Of a stretch of DNA of 64,000 bases, positions 20,739 through 30,012 are shown piece after piece. The position numbers and the translations under genes were made by a program. How positions within the stretch are numbered: the stretch's first letter is position 1; each line of letters begins with the position of its first letter. The notes under the pieces are model-generated. The model searched no databases and was not told the DNA's origin. It saw only the letters and a program-made list of their open reading frames with translations. Source of the DNA: Eunapius fragilis (Eukaryota > Porifera > Demospongiae > Spongillida > Spongillidae); NCBI GenBank assembly GCA_963681505.1, contig OY811977.1:6092970-6156969 (forward strand), read 5' to 3'.

Positions 20739-22976
20739 GACCTTATTCCTGCGGCACAATGAATAAATTAAAACATGTGACAACCAAGTGGCGATGTTAG
20801 TTTACGGTGATATACTGAGGAGACATAGAGGACCAAAAAAGACAACTCACGAAACAAAGCCAGAAGAGCGACCATTACCACTATCGCCATTTAGAAGGAT
20901 CCAGGGATAGAAGAGTAAGACTCCTGCGACGTATTGAAGAGGTGGCAAGCGTTTTACCCCAATATTCAATGGGCCGTGTAGCGATGGTAAATCTGTGCGC
21001 TCATCTGTAGGCCCATAGTTTTGCACAGCAGGATGAAACAACATTTAAATAGTAGGTTGATGATTTCTCTAACTTAATATATACTTTAGCACGTGCAAAA
21101 CATATCGCTGGCAGATTTATACAAAATACAAGACGAAATAAGCGTAACCAAAGGTGCATATTTGTGCGCTCATTCTTGATGACGCCCAGTATCAGTTGTT
21201 GCATATTTATATAGTTCCAAATTCTTAGATGTTTTTACTGACTGAATATGCTAATAGCAGCTCTGTAGCCTTTTAAACTCGTCCTGAAGGTGGTCATAAA
21301 GTGTATAAGAAATCATTAATTGTAATTGTAAGTAGTTCTTTCAACTGTGTAAAAGAGTTCGAGAACTTACCAGTATACTTTTAACGTTGACACTAAGCTC
21401 ACATATATTGGCTTTTTTACAGGTGGACAATGCCACCAAGAAAGCCAAAAAAGCTAGATGGTGTAGGGTCAAGAATGAAAGGAGTACATCCCATCCTCAA
21501 GTGCCAGCAACTCCAAATAGTTTTCCTACTTTGGAACCAGCTGTGTCAGAACATGGTGGTGTACTGATGCCTAACATGATGTAGGTGTTCAGACAATCAG
21601 TGATTGGTGCAACACTGAATCCATCCCCAGTGGGGTGGATGTTAGCATACAGACAGAAAGCCATTGTGTGTGCAGATGTGATAGTCATGGGGTGCATGCA
21701 TCATGTTAGCAACACTGTGATGTGAACTTCATAACATATGCTCCTTACCAGTGAAATAGAGGGATTTAGAGGGTCACATCTGGCAATTTGCTTAATCTTT
21801 GAAGCTGTAATTCTTCCAGCCCGATATCTGTGCCACAATTTTGACTTACTTTGCTCTCTTGTTTTTTCTTCTAAGCATTGTGCTTGTTCATTCGTAACAA
21901 CAAGGGATTGAAAAAGTATTTGAGACTCTAAAATAAGATCATTTAATGCATGAGATATACATTCTGGTTTATAATAGCTAGACATTAGGGGAGGCAGCAC
22001 TGATGACTGGGAAGTAGGGTTACAGCTGTCACAATATCCTGGTACAATAGACAGAATAGCTGCTTTTGGATTAACTTCATGTAGATCCTTGAAGAACGCA
22101 GCTAATTCTGCATCATTGGGTGCAGTAACATTGACAGGTGAACAACAACAGGATGAAGTGGAATCTTCATAGGGCTTTCAAACTGGATGTCACAGTTTTT
22201 TGCAAAAGACATCTAAAAAAGTATATATGCATGGTAGGCGTACAATTCAGGACATGCAACTTACATCAGGGTTTTGAGATGGAACAATCCAGCTGCATCT
22301 TTCTGAAGTACAAGATGTGTTCTTTACCATATCTGCTTTAGCCATTGTGGAGTACAGCAATGCAGCGATGTGTGAGCAAGCCTCTCCTGCACCTGCCATG
22401 CAATTGCAGTGTGCACAAACAACAGTGCCACTATAACGCACTCCAACCAAGGGTACAAGTGGTGGATCGTTCATGCTTGACCTATACAGGTGTGATGCAA
22501 TGAATGCATGCAGATTTTAATTTCATGCTAATTGTACCTTGGCTGTAAGCAAACATAAGTCTGCACTTATTTTCAGCAATTTGATTCCGCTTACAAAACC
22601 ACTAGTGACATACTTCCAAGCTTCGGTGCTCTTGTAAGCCTTCAGGTCATCTTTAGTGCAGGGACTAGGCGAGAAAAGCAGATATGTACAAATATCAGGA
22701 AAACTGACGTCAGGCCACGACTCAGGGCTTCCAATCCAAACATCCGGAGCGGTAAGATATGGATCCATATGTAGCTAAGTGTAGCATATCCAGTTTCTCT
22801 CTGTATCTCCGTTTGCCTACTGAATCCAATTGCCGATAAAACTGAGAATCTGTACAAGTTGTTGAGTTAGAAGCCATTTTGCGAATACGTAACGCCCCTT
22901 TTCTGCGGCGCTTTTTGTCATAACATCACATGACTAGCACATGATAATTTATTCATTGTGCCGCAGGAATAAGGTC
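20739..22976 (-). mobile_element. TIR DNA transposon carrying a SWIM/YqaJ gene
   Basis: Ends GACCTTATTCCTGCGGCACA (20739-20758) and its inverted copy ending at 22976, matching over about 32 bp. Flanking bases tATA (20735-20738) and cATA (22977-22980) suggest a 3-4 bp target duplication. The empty site in unit 2 reads cagtatagtctcgag. The 2238-bp body encodes a minus-strand gene with a SWIM zinc finger and a YqaJ-like segment, and I see no DDE transposase. From memory, ISL2EU/IS4EU elements carry a YqaJ-domain second protein, so it could be a derivative of that group; this is inference. Confidence 0.88.
21701..22877 (-). pseudogene. SWIM zinc-finger / YqaJ-like protein of the TIR element
   Basis: Three minus-strand exons are visible. 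Exon 1 runs 22877-22538 (ATG at 22877; WIGSPESWPDVSFPDICTYL, DLKAYKSTEAWKYV; donor GTACAA) and is broken by a one-base shift near 22770. Exon 2 runs 22481-22265, with a SWIM-type zinc site (VVCAHCNCMAGAGEACSH: CxC...CxH) and a GTAAGT donor. Exon 3 starts at 22212 and contains the pre-YqaJ region (FFKDLHEVNPKAAILSIVPG), then ETREQ-like and LWHRYRAGRITAS, the conserved start of YqaJ-type nuclease domains. The catalytic core beyond RSICY is not found before the element's left end, so the nuclease is truncated. SWIM fingers bind DNA or protein, and YqaJ-family proteins are phage-type exonucleases; in this copy neither is likely to be active. Confidence 0.82.
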
Positions 22977-23415
22977 CATAGTCTCGAGTGGTCGTTCCGA
23001 TCCAACAGTGACCACACACTGTTAGGCACTTTAATGAGTGATGGGATGCAAATGAGTTACTGTGTGCAGTAACTTGCGGACGTTCTCAGAAGCTCTTGGT
23101 GTGTGCTGGCAGCTGTAGTTTAAGTGCTGGGTGGTGAAATTTCATTATATAATTATTAAGGCCACGTTTTTAATTGATGAAAGTCTATTCCTTTAATGCT
23201 TAGGGTTTCTTTGTGGTCGATACATATTAAGTTACAGGTGTTATTGAACGCCTTTCCTCTTCTCGAGAAAGGATAAGATATCACATCAAAGTGTGTCTGT
23301 GATGTACGTATAACCATTATAAATGTGTTACTTAGATAAGAAGAATTGATCTCTGATATCGAATCTTCTCATCCGAATTTTAATCCGTGATCACCTGCAA
23401 TTAATACAAATGCAG

Positions 23416-23728
23416 CCTTCACAGTGTAGAGTAGGTTGGTTAGTTTGACAATGGTTACATGTTATTTCTTATACTACTTGATATAAATGCTCTTTACAAT
23501 TTAACAGGTAAATGCATGCTAGAGGACCAAAGAATTCCGAAGGGAGGGAAGGGAGGTGTGTTTGGAGGCTGAAGTGTTGGTTGGGGATTTAATAGACAGC
23601 GAGTCTATTGGAGGAATATGTCATGTGCTGTTATAATCAACATTTTTCAAATTGAAAATATCTGAGTGAGTATGTGACGTTTTCAGTATTAAAGCATACT
23701 GAAAATTGCATTGCATATAAATAAGTGA
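23416..23728 (+). repeat. Partial tandem unit, truncated
   Basis: Unit sequence runs to taaataagtgata at 23728 and then switches to unrelated DNA. The same stretch is repeated at 27849-28106 where unit 4 begins, so this is a duplicated edge and not a simple insertion. Confidence 0.85.
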
Positions 23729-23781
23729 TATTTATTGAAGATCATGCAGACTACTTCCGGTTCTCATAAGTAAACGAACCT

Positions 23782-23890
23782 TTACAAATGCAATTTGGAA
23801 CTACTTGTTGTGTAGGTAGTAATGTTGACTGCTATAAAAAGAAAATTAGCATCAGCGTGATGAATAGCAATGCGTACAATGGTTAACCAT
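23782..23890 (-). pseudogene. Inverted 5' relic 1 of the tandem-family gene
   Basis: On the minus strand: ATG at 23890, a 13-nt exon 1 (23890-23878) with GTACGC donor, a 46-bp intron with tgctaat and ttttatag, then exon 2 from 23831 reading VNITTYTTSSSKLHL and a stop at 23784-23782. Promoter sequence related to the units precedes it (24094-23996, reverse complement). The TATA box is degraded and the rest is cut off at the junction at 23729. It is important because the exon-1 size and phase match the intact copies. Confidence 0.75.
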
Positions 23891-23995
23891 TGTTGGAAAG
23901 AACTATGACACACTGTAGCAGACGTCTGTGATCGCGGTCGATACCGGATCACTCTAGTATTAGATAAATTAAGCAATTTAAGCATGAATAAAATT

Positions 23996-24976
23996 GCATT
24001 TGATTGAATCTTGACGTGGCAAAATTCACTGGAACTAAACCCAATAGGTCCATGTGATGAACACAGAAGCCATGCAATCATAAATATCACAGGGATTCAT
24101 CTGCCCTGCCGCGGGCTCCATCAACTCCCTCAATTGACCATAACCAATAAAATTGAACTCTACCTTTGAAACAGCTTGTTATTTTGCAAACTATTCCGCT
24201 GGCAGAATGTTCTCTTATGATGGAAGTTACATGTACTATAATCGCAGAAATTTGAAGTTTTTGAATGAGGGTTTAGAAGTGTAGCTATCACATGAACTTC
24301 CGGTCCTAAATTTTCATCGTTTCGTCAAACTTGATTTCGGATGTCTGCCACCTTTTGGCTATTTTTCTCAGTCTATTCATCAACATTACGCTTGCTCGAC
24401 TTGCCTTTATCCATAGCATTTCCAGCATGTCTCACATGATACAACATCACTGGGGGTTGATTCTATCAAATAATTTGACTGAAGTCCTGAATGATGATCG
24501 TGATCGCCATGGAGTCTTAAAATCCTGATCAAGTACATGTTGCACATCCTGATCAAGTACATTTTATAGCTACACTTCTACACCCTCGTTCAAGAATTTC
24601 ATATCCACCAAATAACATGATGGCAACCACTTCGAGAAATTGGCTGTCAAAAGATTATGCGGTTTTCTGTCATTGTGTAATTCAATGTTCATAGAAAATG
24701 TATTACTGCTTTCAGATATAACAGCAGCTTACCACTGAACACAACCAAATATTGACTACGTGCTCTAATTATAATGTGATTAAAGCAACTTCCATCATAA
24801 AAGAACATTCTGACAGCGGAATGGCTTGCAAAAACAACAAGGTTGCTTTTGCAAGCCATTGTTGCATTTCAGTTGCTCGCGGAAGTGCAGCTGAATTGCT
24901 GTGATACTTATGATTGCATGGTTTCTATGCTCACGGGTTTAATTCCAGTGAATTTTGCCACCTCATAATTCCAATC
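23996..24976. repeat. Imperfect inverted repeat of about 1 kb
   Basis: The left arm (23996-24330) and right arm (24550-24976) are inverted, diverged copies. Both outer ends carry the ttccagtgaatttt / aaaattcactggaa promoter-like block, and inner parts share cagaatgttctcttatgatgg and its complement. A shorter hairpin tggcttgcaaaa...ttttgcaagcca lies at about 24822-24858. Confidence 0.7.
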
Positions 24977-25209
24977 AAAATAATTTATTCTTAATTTCTT
25001 TGCTTCGTTATTTCATTTCCTTCTGCTTGTCTGTGTAGTGTATAGTGCGAGGAGTACCCGCACGCGCACGATCACGGTCACGAGGGAGCCGATGATCCAA
25101 CAGGAATGGACGAACATGCGGTACATGGAACATGTATAGTTGGACAAACGCGAACATCGTGGAGTGTCCGTGTGACACATTTATGGGGTTCGAGTCCAGG
25201 TGAGGTCAA

Positions 25210-25322
25210 TTATTTCATGTTGTTGTCTATGTAGGAACTACTGTTGTTGTAAGTAATGCTCACAGCTAATACATAGAATTTAAATTAGCATCAACATGAT
25301 GAATAGGGCATATAGTTAGCAT
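25210..25322 (-). pseudogene. Inverted 5' relic 2 of the tandem-family gene
   Basis: On the minus strand a TATAAAAG box (25395-25388) precedes ATG at 25322 and a short exon 1 (CTAACTATA). The donor GT is lost. The intron keeps gatgctaat and ends TTAG before exon 2 at 25265, which reads VSITYNNSSSYIDNNMK and then a stop at 25212-25210. Upstream sequence (25510-25430 reversed) matches the unit promoter, including the block acctattgggtttagttcc. Confidence 0.7.
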
Positions 25323-26965
25323 TATAAATTACTTTTTGGCAAGAGCTTTAATAGCAGACGATTGGTATAGCTGTAGATACCGGATCACTTTTATACAGAT
25401 AAACAAAGCAAAAGCATGAATAATATTGCATTTGATTGAAGCATAATATGGCAAAATTCACTGGAACTAAACCCAATAGGTCCATGTGATAAAAACAGAA
25501 GCCATGCAATCATAAATATCACAGGAATTCAACTGCCCTGCCGCGGGCTCCATCAACTCCCTCAATTGACCTTAACCAATCAAATTGAACTGTACCTTTG
25601 AAACAGCTTGTTATTTTGCAAACCATTCTGCTGTGGCAGAATGTTCTCTTTAAATGTAAGTTAGAATAATCACAGGAATTAGAAGTCCTTGAATGAGGGT
25701 TTACAAGTGTATAGAAATCCATCACATCAACTTCATGTTCAAAAATCCATCGTTTCGTCAGATCGCTTACCACACATAACTGCTCCTTAATTGAAATGAA
25801 TTTGTGGGAACTGCGGCTTGACCATCCACGGAGTGCTCTAGCAATACGAGGAAGTACCATGCTTGATGTTGGATATTTTCCACCTTCCATCTATACTATT
25901 ACATGGGACAGTTCACGCGAAAGTTTCGCATCGCTGTATACCTGTATAATAAAAAGTTATACTAAAATGCTCTCCGTTTGGACCGCTATAACCTAACAAC
26001 GATCGTACATCTGATTTTAAAAAAGCATGTTCGTGATAATGATAGCAACATGGTGCTTGCTTGTGGTAAGGATGGAGCCATTACATGTTTTCTTTTATCA
26101 CATCCTGATGATTTCTCTGCATGTCGAAAAGTTTACACGTGAATTAGAGACAACCCTTTGCAAGGTTCAGGATTGGTAGATCACTTCAATCCTTCTGTCA
26201 TAACACAAAATGCAATGGCAGACAAAACAGAGGGAAATGAATACGTCACAGCGATCCGGATTTAATAACTTGATGGCAATCAACATTCAAAGCTTGCAAA
26301 CTATTGGATAAGAATCAACCCCGGGTAATGTATTATAATGTGAGAAAAGTTAGAAATGTTGCATTGGGATATATACAAGTTGATCAAGCTTAATGTTGAT
26401 GAGTAGACTTAAGTCGAAGACATAGCAGGATGTTTGAAGGTGGTAGTAGATACATCGCATATGATATGTAAGTAAATCCACAAGGCCCTGTTTGGCATAG
26501 AAAGCTATACGGGACCAAGGCAGCGTGAAGGGACCTAGAGTATTTTACATGTATTTCAAGTTTTTAAAATCATTCCATATTCAAGGATACAGATATCTCC
26601 TCTAGAACTTCTTTTTCGTTACGCACTAGAAATTAGTCTGTCCATCACAAAGTAACAGTAGCCTGATTTTTTTTAATTGCAATGCACGCGTCAACTGAGA
26701 GAATCCTTGCTGGAATATTTTCAATGCCTCGACCACAATATTCACGAATTTTAGGTCACATTTCTGATACTGTACGATATTTGTGGCTCTTGCATGATCC
26801 TCTATACATGCGCACCAGAAGGTTGCGCCCTTGAATCAGTCCGAACGCTTACGATTTTAAACTTCACGTTTATTATCCTATCAGTACAGACTTTCATTGA
26901 ACGAGCGGTACATACTTAAGCCATGCACACGTACATAATAAACTCCACTTGAAAAAAAAAAAATT

Positions 26966-27183
26966 TTAAGTGAACAATGTGATTGAGAAAGTGAGGCCTT
27001 CGATATCGGTCACAAGTTTGAGTAGAACATTTGTACAACTTGAGACCGTTGCTTGAGCTGATACCCTGATTTCACCATCGCTAGTGATTTCAAATTGTAC
27101 TGTATAGTGAGTTCCACCTAGAAAAGTCAACTTGAAACTTCCCTTTACCCCTGATGCTCCACACACCTTAAAGGTTGAATTGG
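26966..27183 (-). CDS. Diverged paralogue of the tandem-family C-terminal exon
   Basis: A minus-strand open frame reads VKGSFKLTFLGGTHYTVQF, aligned with VEGSFVVKFLGGSRFLAKF of the tandem family. A segment follows with an added Cys (VSSCTNVLLK) and the ending LTFSITLFT at the same distance. A second Cys (KVCGASG) lies just before, so a disulfide is possible; the cytosolic-looking tandem copies have none. The frame continues upstream to about 27268 with a Leu/Cys-rich stretch, but begins at TTG and not ATG, so the true 5' exon is not identified. An acceptor could be TTTAAG before GTGTGTGG or the CAAG further upstream. Gene or relic unresolved. Confidence 0.55.
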
Positions 27184-28640
27184 TGGAGGAGATTGAACAT
27201 ATATTATTATTTTGTGCTTGACAATAGCAGGATAAATAAGTGCAACATAGACATGCAAGTAATACCAATCAAAAGAGAATACATAATAATTTAAAACAAC
27301 AACCACACCTAACAGCAAGTAAAAACCAAACTATGATGTCATGGTACACACTCATATACAGATATAGCTAGTAGTGCCCATGTGTCACATCTAACAAGGG
27401 TTGTGTTCGTCTTCCCATATAGATACATCAAGATTTTAGACTTAGGCTCCGGAAGGCTGATTGAAAGACATGAGGCTAAGCATGCAAAGGCTTGTCTGAG
27501 AACCACAATTACCATGCATAGCACTCAACAAACAAGTCTAACCCAGAGCGTGTGGCATTTGTGATTATGGCAATGTGCTTTCTTTGCTCAGCCACTAGGG
27601 CACGTACAGGAAATGACACTTGATGTCACTGTCAAGTCAAAAGCAGCTGGAAACCATCTTGACCAAGATATCGACAGCGCGAAACAAAGAAAGGTCAGGA
27701 GTAAGACCAATGCCAGCTTCTATCCCCACCCCTAAATGTGCACTGTGACAGAGGTCTACAATGGTGTCTTGAAGCTGATTATGACGAATTACAATGTCTC
27801 CTACAAGATATTGCATGGTGGCCAAGAGGATCCATATCAATATATCAAACTTGATATAAATGCTCTTTACAATTTAACAGGTAAATGCATGCTAGAGGAC
27901 CAAAGAATTCCGGAGGGAGGGAAGGGAGGTGTGTTTGGAGGCTGAAGTGTTGGTTGGGGATTTAATAGACAGCGAGTCTATTGGAGGATTATGTCATGTG
28001 CTGTCATAATCAACATTTTTCAAATTGAAAATATCTGAGTGAGTATGTGACGTTTTCAGTATTAAAGCATACTGAAAATTGCATTGCATATAAATAAGTG
28101 ATACATTCAATGGTATAATGACGTTGATCATTCCACCCAACCTAGCTACTTGACCCCGTGAACAATGCATTGAGGAGCTCGTAGCGGATGCTGAAGCCAG
28201 ACCATTTACATAAGCTATCTATGCTATGCGCATATCTATTTCTAGAATCAAGTATGTTAGTTCTGAGACCTGTTCAAGCCATATATTATTAAAATTGAAC
28301 AAAACGCCATAACGTTGCCCAAGCACCGCGCTTTACTGGCCTGCCAAATCTGGCTTTTGCCCATGCTCGCCCTACATGCACGTTTACCCGTGGAGTATGA
28401 TGTCCAAGAACGAACGTGCACCTTTCCTTGGTATAATGATATAATGGTAATTACACCAGTGGCGTTGTGTATACGACTATCGAAGATATGATTTTGGCAA
28501 CGTTTCAGCGCCGTATACTTATGATTTGCATGACTTCTGTGATTATCACGTGGACCTATTGGGTTTAGTTCCAGTGAATTTTGACACGTCATGATTCAAT
28601 CAAGTGAAATCTTATTGGTGCTTTAATGGCTTAGTTTATC

Positions 28641-28648
28641 TATATAAG
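28641..28648 (+). promoter_or_regulatory. TATA box of gene copy D
   Basis: TATATAAG, 85 bp before the start codon at 28726, identical context to copies B and C. Confidence 0.7.
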
Positions 28649-28725
28649 AGTCATCCGATATGTACAGAGCCATCAAAACCGACTGCTATTAAACCTCTTG
28701 TCTAAAGACTGCAAAGTTGTAAAAA

Positions 28726-29191
28726 ATGGCTACCTACAGTATGGCTTATGCTTGCCTTCCTGCTTCATCACGTTGGTGCTAACTTTTGTTTCTATCTAAA
28801 TAGCTGTCAACATTACCTACACCAATAACAGCATCACGCAGGCCAACATCACTGATCAGAATGTTGTTAACGGACAATGGATCAGTAACCTCGGTTCTCC
28901 TGTAGCCAGCAGTGGTGGTCAGACCTCTGGCACGGTAAGCAATGCATGCATGCTTGCGCAATATAGTTTCTATTAAATACTTCTGAACAGCTATCAGGTC
29001 AACAAGTGGAGGGAAGTTTTGTGGTGAAGTTTCTTGGAGGGTCACGATTTCTTGCCAAGTTCAAGATAGCTATGGACGGGACGGTTACTCTCAGCTCCAA
29101 TCCACTCTCGGCCAATGGTGTAAAAATGGATATGCACTATCGCATTGCAGGCAACACTGTCTCCGTCAATTTCGATAGTATTATGCAGTAA
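28726..29191 (+). CDS. Tandem-family gene copy D (114 aa, unknown function)
   Basis: Exons at 28726-28738, 28804-28934 and 28991-29191 with the same splice sites as copies B and C. It differs by Asn for Asp in SS(N)PLSANG. Exon 2 carries VNITYTNNSITQANIT and WISNLGSPVASSGGQTSGT. Downstream, unit sequence continues for about 800 bp to the Copia insertion, so the 3' end and polyadenylation region are unaffected. Confidence 0.75.
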
Positions 29192-30012
29192 CCATGAAAA
29201 CATTGAACATGTTGAAGTTGTACACAATGGCATTTAACGCTATATTATAATTAGCTGTGAAGAAATTTGATATATTAACATTTGCGTTCAGATTAATAAT
29301 ATCGTGAATATAAGTAAGGGAAGATCAAGGGCTCAAATTAAAATATAATAGCCTATACTACACTTATAAACACTGCATACTGCAAAAACGGCCAGTTCAT
29401 CGCAGAAACGGGGCTATCTGCCAACGAGAGGTTAATGCATGCGGACTACAACTACATGTATTACCGTCCAAACTAGCCAGACACAATTGTAAAATTCATT
29501 GAAATTGGCTATGCATGTACCTTATGCACTTGTTAGTGCTTAATTTATAACTGGTAGCCAGTAGTAATACGTAGAGTCATAAGTAGGAATGTAATTTTTA
29601 TAACAAATGGTTACAGCGTATATTCGAACGCCCACACTGAGTGTGGGGCTGGACATTCTTCTGTGGTTGGAAAGCTCACGTCCCGCAACGTTGGCGACCG
29701 CGTCCTCCGAATGACTCAGTTCAACAACATGTAGAGTGTTCGTTTGGATGAACGCATTGTTTCCATGCGTAGTAGACCATGCACAATAGCTTTTCATTCC
29801 TATATACCACCAACTTTGACGTTGATGTAATTATAAAAACACCTTAATTTGTCTTAAATTAGTCGGTGACATGATGTATATGTTGTTATATGTGTACGTA
29901 TTTATGTATTTAGCACACGCGCAGGAGTTTGTGCTTGTCTTGCAACACGACTATATTGGTTTTCGTACCATGAGTAAAGAACGAAATCGTGTCCCACCCT
30001 GCGATAGAGATG

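Larger units (their letters stand above)
18501..23415 (+). repeat. Tandem unit 3, interrupted by a TIR transposon
   Basis: Nearly identical to unit 2 including introns. The SWIM/YqaJ element occupies 20739-22976 in its 3' block; unit sequence resumes at tagtctcgagtgg. Confidence 0.92.

Noticed and set aside
25187-25197. GGTTCGAGTCC, a match to a tRNA B box
   Set aside because: No acceptor stem, A box or cloverleaf can be drawn around it; at most a decayed tRNA-like or SINE fragment.
29871-30012. N-terminal 47 codons of the Copia-containing open frame
   Set aside because: This DNA is tandem-unit sequence that happens to be open; it is not part of Copia.
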